Source: Callorhinus ursinus
Taxonomy: Eukaryota; Chordata; Mammalia; Carnivora; Otariidae
Length of the DNA stretch: 64,000 bases
Direction of reading: 5' to 3'
Assembly (NCBI RefSeq): GCF_003265705.1
Contig: NW_020312936.1
Span: 809,577 to 873,576, forward strand
Shown here one piece after another: positions 13,735 to 26,179 of this stretch. The translations under genes and the position numbers were made by a program. Each line of letters starts with the position of its first letter. Within the stretch, counting starts at the first letter, position 1. The notes beneath the pieces are model-generated. The model saw nothing but the letters and a program-made list of their open reading frames with translations, was not told where the DNA came from and searched no databases.

Positions 13735-14110
13735 AAGGAAACATGAAGATCCAATTGGCTTTATTCAGTGACATGAATCAGGCAGCATTCCATCTAGCAA
13801 ATAGAAAGGAGCTCCACTGAACTCCAGGAAAGAAAGTTTTTTAAAGTCAGAGAAGGACCAGAAAAAAAGAGAATTATAAGCAGAGAATGCACTGTTAGGC
13901 ATTCTAAGGGAACAGAAGGATTCTAAAAATGGACTCCCTCCCCCTGGTGCTGACCATAAAGCTCCAGGTTGGTTGGTTAAAGGTCGAATTCCTTGTTGGT
14001 GGTGGGGCAGGGGGAGGGGGGCGGTTGAAACTGCAGTTCGCTTAGGTATCAAGTCTTGGTTTGCTGACGTGGGATTTTTACATAGTGACTCCATTTTGAG
14101 CCTGTGGTTT
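13735..14110 (-). repeat. Probable LTR fragment, reverse, family not placed
   Basis: 'gatccaattggctttattcagtgacatgaatcaggcagcattccatctagcaaatag' is a pattern I associate with antisense ERV LTRs in mammals, with G-rich sequence at 14004-14021. No TSD or internal viral sequence was found. It could be a MER74-like LTR, but this is a guess. Confidence 0.35.
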
Positions 14111-15104
14111 TCCTTTTAACAGAGGTTAGATGAAAAGGCTGAGGGCAGAACGCTACTGAACAGAAATAGGGAGGAGGAAAAGATGGAATGCCATTCTCTG
14201 AATTTCCACCTTTCACAAACCAGCTCTGTCTATAAACCCAGCCCACAGGTGGTTCCTTCCTTAAGGCTTCCTCACTTCTATATCTGCGATGGTGGAAGGA
14301 TAAGTCAAGGTACAGGTGGCATAGTGGACCACAGGGTATGGAAGGACAGGGATCACAGAGAATGGACCACCAGCTGACCGATATTTTGGCTAGTTATATG
14401 CTATTTTTCCCTTCCCTTCTGGCTCAGAAGTTCCTTGAGATCAATAATCACATCCTCATTTAACTTAGCCACCTACCTATTTGCTCATTCAACAAGGGTT
14501 GGTTACCATCTTGCCATGGAGCCTTCTACGTAGTGTCTCACATGATGAACAAAAGGATGCATTCACCAAAGAATATAAATATCTCCGCATCCAAGGATTG
14601 TTCCGTTGGTAAGACAGAAAACCATCATATTTGACTATATTGCAGCATGCTGGGGGGAATGTGTGCCAAGGAAAACTTTCTTCTGACAGTGATATCTTGA
14701 GACAATAGGCGCTGAGTGAGGGCAGAATTCACTGAATGCATCAGTGTAGATTTGAAATAAGATGGAAATATGGATGATGTCAAGGGAACATGGATTTGTA
14801 CCATTTTTGGTGGCTTTCACTTTATGTTTTCTTTTCATATGTGCAAATTCAAAACATTCACGGAGATGATGGTGTCTAACAAAGTGATGATTTGCAGGGT
14901 ATTTCACCTCCTTCAAATCAAAGGAAGTTAACTAGATAAACTACTTTTGGTAATTCCTTTCTTTCATATCCTTAGCTCTCCATTCACCGTATTAAATGAT
15001 TTCAATATCTTATATGCAATGTATACCTCACTTAAACTGCTATTCTAAAACCGCCTTATTCTCTGGTCTAACTACTGTATATATCAAGTATGTTAATGAG
15101 CACC

Positions 15105-15162
15105 AATTTATCAGCTCTGGTGCAAAATGAATTAATCAGCTCTAGTGCAAAATCAATTAATC
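15105..15162 (+). repeat. 25-bp tandem duplication
   Basis: Copies at 15105-15129 and 15130-15154 (core 'tcagctctrgtgcaaaat', 3 mismatches), plus an 8-bp third start at 15155-15162. Confidence 0.8.
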
Positions 15163-15815
15163 TCTGACTCCCTGTTTCTTAAATATTTAGAGATATCTAC
15201 TCAATCAATAGAGATGTGATGGAAAACTCACTCTCTTGACAATGCTAGCTTTCCGATGTCTGGTTCTGTAACCACTATGAGGTTGTCTTCTGGAATTTTC
15301 TAAAGAAATTCCACTAAGGGCCTTAGTATTTCTTTGTTTGGGTTTGTTTTTCTTATCTAAATACCTTGCACACTTAAAAAAAAAGTTCTTTCACTTCTGC
15401 ATAAATCCAAATGGAGAAAAATATTCTTTCCCCCATCTATTGATATTTATAAAAGCTTTAAAATTTCCATTCAAACAAAACAGAAACTCTTGGTATAGTT
15501 TTCACTTTTGAACATTAGTTAATGCAGGTATTCCTGAAATAAAATGAAGGTCATAATAGTCTTCATCCATCATTCCCCAGTGCCTGGAGTAAGATAAATC
15601 TAATTTTCATCTAAGCATTAAGTGATCTGCATAAGTTTCATGGAGCCGTTTGTGTAAGAGCAAGTACACAAATTGAGTGCAGGGAAAAAGTAATGAAACT
15701 CAGAAGACCTTGGGCAGTGCGATTGTATCTGTCATGGAATTTGGACCCTGTAATACTTATGTTTCTCTCTGGCACCAAAAATAATCACTTTTTAATAATT
15801 AATTCATGGTTATAT

Positions 15816-15845
15816 TATGCTATGCTATGCCATGCTGCACTATGC
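15816..15845 (+). repeat. (TATGC)n pentanucleotide repeat
   Basis: About six imperfect copies of TATGC. Confidence 0.7.
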
Positions 15846-17075
15846 TAGGTGGACTCTCAGGATACGGGATTTACATCTCTAGAGTATCGTATTGAATACC
15901 TTTTGACCCTTCTGAAATACTAAATTCTCATCTGCCAGTGGCATCGACCATTTAGTTTTTCCTTGCAAAGTAAATCTTGGTTGGTATTTTATGGCTAGAT
16001 ATATTTTATTATTAAATATTAGGAAATTTGATAATGATTAACACTTGATAAACACTTATATTATGGACATCATGTGATATTGTGGACAATCTAATGAGAA
16101 AAAAAAGAGAAAAAAGTAAAAAATGATCTAATTAGGTGGCTCAGAATATCCAGTTGCTTGTCGCAGATTTAGTATGTTGGTACACTTTCAGTGAATTATG
16201 TAGGAAGTTATAATGGTACTGGAGGAGATTGGCTTCACAGAGTCTTAGTTTTTATTAATTCATTGCAGCCTGATTGTTTCCAACAAGACTTAGTGTTTAG
16301 AGTAAAAATGTATACATGAAATATAGATGGTATGACCTTTACTCCCTATTCCTAGATATTAGGTATTATATATACACATATTTATATCTAATTTGCTGAA
16401 AGCCCATAGATATGGCATCTTTATTGCTTTGCTAGGTTTTTGGAAATAAACAGCAGATACAACACAATGATAAGAACTTAATTAAATCTCTTGTCCACAC
16501 CTACTGAACAGAGTGCCCATTCCCCTTTGTTTTGATCTTCTTGCCATTTTCATTCCATTTTACTTAACCAAGAAAATCTGAAATAAATTTGCAAGTCAAA
16601 TGCCAGGAAACATTTCTCAGAAAGACAAAATATCTACTGATCTTCTCTTCATCTATTCCTTTTGTCATAAATATTTGTCTGGTGAATGCCTTCATTAACT
16701 CTGGCTCCTTGTTGCTTTTGCTTGCATGTAAAAGGATAAACAAAAGCCATAGCTCCATGATTTCTAATAAATGGGAGCTAGGCAAAGTAAAATTTCTGCA
16801 TCAGGTCAACAATAACAGATGAACTACAGTAAAAACAATAGAGAATTTAATTTGCCTGCTTTATTTTATCTGGAGGGAAGAAAAAGGACAATGTGGAAAG
16901 AACATGGGATATTTAAATAATAACAAGAATAATGACCTTTCTTTTTCTACTAAAAATACAGAGAAAATAAATGGAAGGAAAGATATTAGTTACGACTGTG
17001 GGAAAGTTACACAAATAACGTTAAAGTATTATCCAGGTAGACACAGTCTATCTCTTTAGATAGACTTTGTGTTTT

Positions 17076-17258
17076 TTTTTTTAAAGATTTTATTTATGTA
17101 TTCATGAAAGACAGAGAGAGAGAGAGAGAGAGAGAGAGGCAGAGGGAGAAGCAGGCTCCCAAGGAGCAGGGAGCCTGACACAGGACTCGATCCCAGGACC
17201 CTGGGTCATGACCTGAGCCGAAGGCAGACGCTTAACCATCTGAGCCACCCAGGTGCCC
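17076..17258 (-). mobile_element. CAN SINE, reverse, with 15-bp target duplication
   Basis: Poly-T tail, (GA)n, 'gcagagggagaagcaggctccc', 'cgatcccaggaccctgggtcatgacctgagccg' and 'tctgagccacccaggtgccc'. The flanks are a perfect duplication, 'tagactttgtgtttt', at 17061-17075 and 17259-17273. The full head, tail and TSD mark a relatively young insertion. Confidence 0.95.
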
Positions 17259-17315
17259 TAGACTTTGTGTTTTTCATGGAGTATGCATACAGAATTACTT
17301 AGGGACTACAATACT

Positions 17316-17700
17316 ATTTTAGTCTGCTCAGGCTGCTGTAACAAATACTGCAAACTGGTGGCTTAAATAACGACACTTATTTCTCACAGTTCTGGAGGTT
17401 GGGAAGTCTAAGATCGAGGTATGTTTCATTCTGAAGCCTATTCTCCTGACTGCTTGTAGGGGGCCACCATCTTGCTGTGTGCTCACATGACCTCCTCTTT
17501 GTGTACCCATAGGTGGAGAAAGAGAAGCTCTCTTGTGTCTTTTCTAATAAGGGCACTAATTCAAGGCCCCACCCTATGACCTCATTTAACCTTAATTACT
17601 TCCTTACAGGATCTATCTCCAGATATAGCCACACTGGGAGTTAGGGATTCAACATATCAATTGCAGGGGGGACAGGAGCACAAACATTCAGTCTGTAACA
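17316..17700 (-). mobile_element. MaLR/MLT1-type solo LTR, reverse
   Basis: The 385-bp element reads in reverse: 'agtctgctcaggctgctgtaacaaatactgcaaactgg', 'tctcacagttctggaggttgggaagtc', 'ccaccctatgacctcatttaacc' and 'gattcaacatatcaattg', the MLT1 LTR order. It is flanked by the 5-bp direct repeat 'atact' at 17311-17315 and 17701-17705, as expected for ERVL/MaLR integration. No internal region, so a solo LTR. Confidence 0.85.
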
Positions 17701-18559
17701 ATACTTACTGGTTTATTAATAAAAGGAAACTTTTCTTATAAGGGTATCAATGTTCTGTGAAGGAAGGTCTTTTGATTGCCAACTCCAAGTGATTCAAAGA
17801 CTGAATATTAACAATCAAAGAAGACATTCCTCCTAAACTAACTATATTAGATACTAATTCAGACTATGCACCTCCCTCTGAATATAAGACTAAGTCATCC
17901 AATTTCAGCTCAGTAAAAGGGAATTCTGGTGTGCACTTCTTAGCATGATGGTAGTTCATGTATTTTAGATATCTGAGATGGTACTTCAGATATCCTTCCC
18001 CTCAGTCTTCTCTGAATCTAAGCATTCTTAGTTTATCGCTCATGTTACATGATAAGAGGTATGCCCAGATTAAGTCTTAGAAACCATGAGTATTTCTCTT
18101 AAATGTCCACATAGACTCGGGCTATATATCCTCTCCAGCAGCCTAAAATCAAACCTTCTCCTGGACTTATTCTGAATCATATATAATTCCATAATTCCCT
18201 AAGACAAAATAACATGAAAGGAAATAAACACGAGACCCACAAAATGTGGCTAACGATTACTTAGTCTTTTACTCACCTAAATATATGCTGAGTACTCATT
18301 ATGCATCTTAAATTGGTTATTTGTTACCCTTAAGTTCCTCAGTTTATTTCTGCATCCCCAGGGCCTATCACATCCTTATTGGTATACTATTTCTTTGTAA
18401 TAAGTGATTTGATGAAAATATAAAGTTTTGTTTTATAAGATTGCATAACAAATCTATCTGGGAAAGTTGAGAACAGTTAGTAAAGGAAATTATCCACAAA
18501 AAGAAAAAAAAAAAGGCATTTAAGCATAGACATAAAGAATGCATAAATATTTATTCAAA

Positions 18560-18745
18560 TTAGAACTAAGGGAGGGCAGAGAGATTATCAGGCAAAAGAA
18601 AGAGCAATTACAAAAGTGCCGAGGAGTGAAGATCCTTGACTCATAAAAGGCCAGGACGGTTAGAACATAGCAGACTGGTAGGACATGAAGCAGGAGAATG
18701 AGGTAGAGGCTAGACCTTGCAAGTCACATAGGAGGAAAAGTAATT
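18560..18745 (-). repeat. L2 LINE fragment, reverse
   Basis: 'aaagagcaattacaaaagtgccgaggagtgaagatccttgac' and 'ggtagaggctagaccttgcaagtcacatag' follow the antisense L2 ORF2-to-3' region (…CAAAGGCCCTGAGG…GGCCTTGTAGG…). Confidence 0.6.
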
Positions 18746-18849
18746 TGCAACAGAAATTCTAAATGGACTTAGCAAGCTTCTAATGTATAGTGAGTTGATC
18801 ACTTCCTTAAAACCGAAACATTCCAAATAAAAGTGGATAAAATAACCTG

Positions 18850-18965
18850 ACCAGTGTTGTTATAAGGATCTTCGCTCAGTGTCAAGTCCTGTGCTGAAGG
18901 CTGGGAATAGAGCCTGGACTAAGGCTAGTCTCCCTCAAGGGGGTTAGATTCTAGAGAGATAATAC
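18850..18965 (-). repeat. L2 LINE 3' fragment, reverse
   Basis: 'tcagtgtcaagtcctgtgctgaaggctgggaatagagcctggac…gggttagattctagagag' matches the reversed L2 3' end. Confidence 0.5.
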
Positions 18966-18969
18966 ACAC

Positions 18970-20360
18970 ATTTTACTGAGTATTATCTATTTTCTCTACA
19001 AGGTCAAAACCATTGCATAAAAATTCTAAGGCTTTAATTTTAAGCTGGCTGTTTTTGATACAGCCTCTAACTACTTCCAGTAAAGCTCTTTAACAAGTAA
19101 ATCTGGAGGGAAAAAATGGCAACAACTAAACATATAAGTGAATATATTGATTTATAATGAATCTGTTATTAGAATCTGAAGGGAATTTCATACGTAATGG
19201 TATAATGTAATACACTGTCTGAAATAAAGCAAGCCTATACACCTATGATTTATCTGGTCCCTCCTTCACTATTTATTTGGTGTAGACCTTGTATTACTCA
19301 GCCAAGGAGTAAGGAACCCAATGATACCACTGTTTTGGGAATACTGTCATTTGAAGTATGCTTGGTGCTGCTGGTCCACTTTCCCTCCCCACCAAGATCT
19401 TTCCCTCAACAGTCAGTCATAAGCAGAAACAAATGGGTTTGGAGTACGAAGCAAGATTTTGGACACACAGTCCTTCATCTTCCTTGGTGTAAAGCTGATA
19501 AGCAAAACATTCCAGGAGGATGAGAAAATGGGAAAATCCCTAGCTGGAGGAAATATAGGGAGTACAGATATTTGACTATTTCACCTACTGAGAATATCCA
19601 ACAACCAGGTGATAAGGTTAAGATACCCGATCATCTCAATGCGGCAACAATACATGAGATGGGCAGCAACTGGACACGGCTCTCCGCCTGGACATTGGCC
19701 CTCCCTCCAGAATGCCAAATGCTTTTGTTCCACCCTCTTCTTAAATAATCTTGATAAAACACCACTTCCATTTCTCAATCCTGTTTATACATACTCAATT
19801 TCAAGAAATTCAAATTTAAAAAATCATGACATACATGTCTATGGGCTTTCAGGGATCACTCTTTTTTTCCTCATAAATTTTCTGGTTTTAGAAAATGTTT
19901 TTTCTCCAGTAAATCATTATCAGGATATGCTCTTCCGTTCAAAAGGAAAAAGTAAATGCAGTAAGGGAAAAATCAGGAGCAGAAGCCACGAGGATAGAAT
20001 AGGTTGCAATGCAGAGGCAAGATGACAGAAATTGGAAATGCATGAAAATATGAAGGACTGAAAAGAAGATTTTTAAATAATACCATAATGTAATAGAATC
20101 CAGGTTTAGAGGTATCGAACAACTGTCCTTTATATGACTGCCTTTTCCCTTCTCATCATTGGAAAGAAAAAAAAATCAAGGAGAAAAAAAGAGTGCAAGT
20201 AAACAGATGATAACAAAAAGTGCCTTCCAATAAACACCATCAATCATCTTAATGTTGAGAGTCAAAAGCTGTTTTCTTTTTTGGTATCGAGAACAAGGTA
20301 CAGGTGTCGCCATAATTTCTTATACGCAGAATTGTGTTAGAGAGTCTAGTTAGTATAGTA
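18970..20360. other. Intron stretch, nothing recognised
   Basis: No exon or repeat identified. The longer frames (for example 19609-20025) start with no supporting splice or coding signature. Confidence 0.5.
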
Positions 20361-20364
20361 CATT

Positions 20365-22930
20365 AAGAAAAAACTTAATATAGGCATTTAAAACTATAAC
20401 TTTCCCTCTAAGCATTGCTTTAGCTGCATCCCTTGCATTTTGATTTGCTGTATTTTCACATTTGCATTGTCTCACATTATTTCCTAATTTCCCTTTTGAC
20501 CTCTTCTTTGACGCAATGGTTATTAAAGAAAGCACTGTTTAATTTCCACATATTTATGAGTTTCCCCAATTTCTATCTACTACTCACATTTAATTTAATT
20601 CCATTATGGTCAGAAAACATATTTTGCATTATTATCCTTTTAAATTTACAGAAGTTTATTTTATGGTCTTGCATATTATCTACACTGCGGGATGTTCCAT
20701 ATGTACTTAAGAAGGATATTATTCTGCTGTTGTTGGGTGCAGTGTTCTGTAGATATGTCTTAGATAGAGTTGGTTTATACTGTCTCTCACGTCTTCTTTT
20801 TCCTTGTTTATTTCTGCCTAGTAGTTTTATCCATTACTGGAAGTGGGATACTGGAATATCCAACTATTACTTTTGAATTTCTAGATATTATATGTTCCAG
20901 AATATATTACATACTTGCTGTTTTATTCAACCGGTTTTTAAAAGTTGTTTTAAAAAGAAAAAAAGGAGAAAAACTATGTATTCCATCTTTTATAATGACA
21001 TAATTACTTTTCCTGATGCTCTTTGTAATGTGGATTTGAATTATCATCTGGGATTATTAGCTTTCAGTCCAAAAAAGTTCCTTTACTGTTTCTTACAAGG
21101 CATGTAAGGCTGATGACAAATTCCCTCAGCTTTTGGTTATTTTCAAAGTCCCTATGTCATATTCTTTTCTTTGTTTTGGAAAGAAAGCTTTGTTGAATAT
21201 ATGATCCTTGGTTCAAAGTGTTCCCTTTAAGTACTTTGAATATGTTAATCCTATGTCCCCTCTGGCCTCCATTATTTCTATAAAACTTCAGTTGTTAATC
21301 TTATGGGGGGGGGGTCCCTTGCAAGTGATGAGTAAATTTGGTCTTGCTTTAAAGCCTTCTCTCTGTCTTTGGCTTTCAGTTTTGTTTTGTTTTGTTTTGT
21401 TTTGTTTTTACTATGATATGTCCTTTGTGGATCTCTTTGTGTTTACCTTCTTCAAGTTTGTTGAGATTTCTGAATGTGTAAGCTAATGTTTTCAAAATTT
21501 TTTGAAGTTGTCAGCTTTATTTCTTTCTTTTCCTTTCTTTCTCTCCTGATTTTTTTCTTCCACACGTGTTGGCACACTTAATAGTGTCCCACATTTTTCT
21601 GAGGCTCTGTTCATTTTTCTTCATTCTTTTTTTCCTCTCCATTCTTCAGCCTGCATATTTTCTATTCATCTATCTTCAAGTCCACGGATGCTTTCTTTTG
21701 CCAATTCAAATCTACTGTTTTGCCACTCTAATTAATATTTTATTTCAGTTATTGTACTTCTTAACTCCAGAATTTCCACTGTGCTCTTTTCAAAAATATC
21801 CATTGATATTCTCTATTTGATGTGACATTATCACCCTATCTTTCTGTTTTTTCTTTAATTGTGGTTTATTTTAGTTTGTTGAACCCATTTATAATGGCCC
21901 CTTAGAAGTCTGTTCACTCTGATACCTGGTTGCTTTCACGAATAGTTTCTTTTGCATGTTTGTTTGTTTGTTTTTCCTGGTGTATGGGTTTCCTGTTTCT
22001 TTGTATGTCTTGCAATCTTTTGTTGTAAACTGGACATTTTAGATAATTTATTATAAAAAATCTGGTTGTTGGCTCCTTACCCAGAGCTTGTGACTGCTCT
22101 TTGCTTGCTTATTTGTTTAATGACTGGCTGGACTGTTTTCATTAAGTCTATTTCCTCTCTGTGGTATTAAGCCACTGATATTTCACCTCAGGGGATCCCA
22201 GCCTTAGGTATGCACCAGTCACTCTAGAATGACAGTGGTTTTGGCAAGGTTCTCTTTGTCTCTTTCCCTGACCATGTCCCAGTTGTTAAAGCTCCACTAA
22301 TTGCCAGATGATTTCTATTTTCAATTTTGGGGCCAACCTTGCTATACAGACTAATCCAATCAAGCTTGGGCTCCTTCTAGAGTATTTCTCCGGGTCAGCA
22401 TTTCAGATTTGTTCTGCCCAGACATGTTCCTCCCCCAATCTCTGTCTCCTCCCTCCTCTGCTTGCAAAACTCTAAGCCACTGACTCTAGGGCTGAGTTGG
22501 AAACTATGATGTTTTTCTCTGAGTTAAGCATCTGCTGTAGATGACGAGCACTTGGTGCTGGGGGACGGTAGCTTCAAGTCTTTTTGGCTGGCCCCTCCCA
22601 GCATGTAATCACTGCCTTATAGACCAGGGCAAGGGCGACTGAAGCCCTATATTCCCAGTGGAGCCCTGCGCAGGGAGAGCCTCTGCTGCACAAGAACAGG
22701 CTGTGAGGAAGAGCCCTCTCTTGGCTGCACTCACCCAAAATTTAGTTTCAACCGCAAGATATCCAGGATTAGGCTCAAACTGCTATCACCTCCTGTTTCC
22801 TGGTTAAGACAGTCCTTTATCTGCTCGCTGAGGGGAGGGGAGCCCTGTGTTTTTGGCTGAACTAGTTTAGAGTAGAATTTCCATCTCACAGAACTGGGTT
22901 CTGCTTCACACACCATGATCTCACTGTTCT
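20365..22930 (-). mobile_element. Old L1M, antisense: ORF2 start, ORF1 and 5'UTR
   Basis: Antisense landmarks run in order. ORF2: 'cattgctttagctgcatcccttgcattttg', 'attccattatggtcagaaaacat' and 'attctgctgttgttgggtgcagtgttctgtagat'. ORF1: 'gaggctctgttcatttttcttcattc', 'agttattgtacttcttaactccagaatttc' and 'gatattctctatttgatgtgac'. 5'UTR: 'tgtaaactggacattttagataattt'. Long antisense frames here (20433-20876, for example) are ORF2 shadows. Frames are broken, so it is inactive. Simple (TTTTG)n lies inside at 21379-21412. Confidence 0.8.
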
Positions 22931-23149
22931 TACCAACTTTGGTAGATTCTCTTGGATAAACGGTTCTTCATTTGCTGCTTGCCTCCAGGACCATTTCTAG
23001 AGATGTTAAATGGTTTTCCTTGTATAATTTTCACCATGTTCACTAGGGAACGGTTCTGTGGAGTGCCTTACATTGTCTTGCTGAAGTGGAACCCTGTAAT
23101 GAGATATATTTTTATAAGCAAAAAGAAAAGTTTAGAAGATTGTTAGAAT

Positions 23150-24140
23150 TAAAATTAATGCACCAAACAATTACACTTTATACACTAGCAACAATGATTT
23201 CAAAGTGCACTTTTAAAAAGGTAATATAATCAAAACAAGAAAATATATACAGTACCAATGATAAATCTAACAAACATGTGAAATTCTCTTGTAGCTAAAT
23301 TTAAAAATACAGATTTTATTAACATAAATTAAAGGAAATAAGGAAACTATAATCTTGAAATGGAATACTAAAGATCATAAAGATGCCAATTCTCTCAACA
23401 CGGACTTATATTTTAATATAATTTCTACTCAAGTTTTTAGAGGGATTGCCATCGAACTTGATAATCTGATTCTCTATTTCTCAGAAATTAGCAAATGAAC
23501 AAGAATAGTCAAGATACTCTTAAAGAAGTGCATGATGGGGAAAATAACCTAATAAACGTCAAGTTTTATTATTAAGTTTCCATACATAAAAAAGCTTGGT
23601 ATTGATGGAGGATTATAAAAAAAAAAAAAAAAAAAGCTTTGGAACATAATAGAGAGCCCCTAAATGATGAGGATGCACAAAAATTTGACTTGTGAGACAC
23701 TGAGTGTTGAAGAGCAGTGGGTAAGGGGTAAGTTCCTCAATAATAAACCTTAGGAAAATTACCAGGACAGAAAAAAACCCAATTCCTTACAATCACCTAA
23801 ATGTGAAAGATAACATTATAAAAATATTTTATGTAATTCACAATTTTAAAAATAAGGTTATAAACGCTAATCTAAAAGAGATTGAAAAAATTAACTATAT
23901 TAAACTTTTCTGAAATTAAAAGGCAACATAAGTTTTAAAGAAACCAACCACAACTTTATAGAAGATGTGCAACACGTAGGAAAAAAAGGTATTTCAAATA
24001 CACGAATTTGAACTGTGTTAAAAATGCTGGTATTTGTTTTTTAAATGTATACGGTAATGACAGTTTCATTTGGCATAATAAAATAACTCAAGTAAGTCAA
24101 TAATAAATATAAACACCAATCAAAAAGAGTAAAAAAAAAA
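23150..24140 (+). mobile_element. Old L1M, sense, ORF2 C-terminal part
   Basis: Sense ORF2 landmarks: 'acagtaccaatgataaatctaacaaacatgtg', 'aaactataatcttgaaatgg', 'tagagagcccctaaatgatgag', 'aaattaaaaggcaacataag' and 'taactcaagtaagtcaataataaa'. It ends in A-rich sequence near 24130-24142. It lies head-to-head with the antisense L1 at 20365-22930. Confidence 0.7.
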
Positions 24141-24149
24141 AAGAGGGGG

Positions 24150-25960
24150 AGGAGGAAATGAGTAGGCAGATAGGGAATTGACTTGCCTGAATGTAGCAGG
24201 TAAAATTTGGCAAAAATGTCTCACAAACTTCCTCTACTCAGTCAATAATTTTCTGTACATAGGAGAGTAACAACATATGCATATGCCAGGTATAGTAAAA
24301 AATATGAATTTTGTGGTGGACCCACCAATGCTTTTCTAAGTACTAAAAAGAACACCTTTCTTTGGCAATGAGCAATATTCCTGCTGCAGTTTCTAAATCA
24401 TCATTATAGATTGTTTTTAAAGAGAGAATATGAAAAATAGTTTCCCATATAAATAATGTCAACCACAAAAAGACAAAAGCCTCATTGTAATTTTATTAAC
24501 TGCATCTTGAGGAACAATCCCCATCTTGTTTTGAACTATAGTATACGAAATCATCCACAAATGTTCCTTGCACTAATTAACTGTACTCAAACTTGTCACA
24601 CACTTTCTGAAAATAAAACATGGCTATATATTCTCTGTTGTGAGATAATGTTCTCCTGTTTTTAGCATAGTGGTATTTCCTTCTAGGTCATGGAAATAAA
24701 GATAACTGGATCATTTGGTACATCACTGCATAACTCTATTAGAGACCTCTTTTCACTCTTCACATTACTAAATAATGAGGCAAAACCAGAAGAAATTTAG
24801 AAAAAATAATGTTAACACCATCTAAGTGTTTTCCTCTTTGCTTACTAGCAAGGCATTATAGATCCACTTATATCTCAAACAAAAGTAAATATAATTTATA
24901 CATCTATTTTGGGGAATGGCTATCTTTTTTTTTGAAATTCTAATATAGCACTACATGGAACAGAAAATTTAACATGCTTATTTAATGTCATTTGAGTGGA
25001 ATATCTGTTCACATATTTGAGTGTGCTGGAAGCCAGAAGGACACTGATGACCAGGAATTGGACAACAAGAGCTTGGAATCCCTGCTTAATAGTCAACAAT
25101 GAGGTAGCCAGGTGTTCTAGGGTCTACAAACTTGCCAATATGTGAAAAAAAAATCCTAAATGAAATAATCCTTTTGCCCAAATAACATTACACACATTAA
25201 CCAATATTATGTTTATTTGCTTTTGTCTAGACTATCAGTAAGATCTGTGTTCCCATTTTGAATACAGGTCTTTCATTAATCAAAATGAGAAAATATTAAT
25301 AATTAATATATACAGTATGACTATAGTTCATGAGCTTGGCATCAATGACCACAAAAATTTATTTTGGGGGTAAAACTGTGAGAACCATAGGGCTAGCATG
25401 CGTCCAATCACTCCTCACTGACAAGTTTTACCTTGAACTGAAATGCGCCCTTCATTATTGCTTAAATGTCTTAAAAGTATTGCTCTAGATAACCAATACA
25501 TCTTTCCATATTAACTAATAACATGTAAAATATAACATCTACTTCTGTCACTTCTCATTTTATTCTTATTTGTGTAACCACTACCGGTCTTCTCTACAGA
25601 GTTTTAATATATGTGGCATATCTCCTCCAATTGGCAGTAAATGGGACTTTTGTTCCATCTTAGTTTAAATGTGCAAGGGCATGAAAGACTTTGTAGGTAC
25701 CTGTGGGAATCCACAAAGTGCATTGTTTTGTACGCCATATTGTCATATAGTCTATCTTTTAATACAGAGCTTCCTCAATATGCCTTTCAAATGTGGTGAA
25801 ATTCTGTCCAGCCAATTCTGCATTGCCAGGATAAAGGAGAGAAAATTAAACTTATGTATGGAGATATGGGTTGATTTGTGTCTTCTGAAAGAACACTTGA
25901 AAATTATTTTTATAAAAAGAAATCTTTTGTATTTATAAAGTGATGGTAAAATGTCATTAG
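24150..25960. other. AT-rich intron stretch before the TM exon, nothing recognised
   Basis: No exon, RNA gene or dated repeat recognised by eye. The frame at 25669-25938 has no supporting coding signature. Confidence 0.5.
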
Positions 25961-26022
25961 TCCATCATGGAGCCTCATTTATTAAGCCCGTCAGGGTGTA
26001 GATATTTTGGTCCATGCCAACT

Positions 26023-26047
26023 GGGGAAGTGGGGAGGGGGGAGGGGG
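26023..26047 (+). promoter_or_regulatory. G-quadruplex motif in the intron, 132 bp before the TM exon
   Basis: Four G-runs of 4, 4, 6 and 5 bases separated by loops of 4, 1 and 1 bases, on the coding strand. It would be present in the pre-mRNA just upstream of the acceptor at 26180. Such motifs can affect splicing, but any role here is inference. Confidence 0.5.
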
Positions 26048-26179
26048 AAAGAAGCTGAGTGCTCCAGTGGAATTGGGTTGTCTTGAGTTTTGCAGAGGAC
26101 TTATGAACTAGAAAAACAAGTGTTGTTTGGGCAGCCATTTTGAAATGATGCCAACTATTGTAATTTCCCTTTTTTCCAG

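Larger units (their letters stand above)
14380..17060. other. Intron stretch with only minor tandem repeats
   Basis: No exon or clear transposable element recognised. It contains a 25-bp direct duplication (15105-15162) and a short TATGC repeat (15816-15845). Confidence 0.55.
1..26179 (+). other. CDH8: CDH8 intron (3' part) upstream of the transmembrane exon
   Basis: This is inferred to be intronic because the exon at 26180 starts with two bases that complete a codon and is preceded by a polypyrimidine tract and AG. I looked for the preceding exon, which should encode the start of EC5 and end one base into an Asp codon, and did not find it. The intron part seen here is therefore at least 26 kb, in line with the large introns known for type II cadherin genes. 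The contents are mostly decayed L1, L2 and MIR, two CAN SINEs and one MaLR-type LTR, listed separately. A short exon in unusual sequence could have been missed by eye. Confidence 0.8.

Noticed and set aside
20433..21820. Run of hydrophobic + strand frames that could look like a membrane protein
   Set aside because: Antisense reading of an old L1 (ORF2, ORF1); typical T-rich antisense L1 gives Phe/Leu-rich frames.
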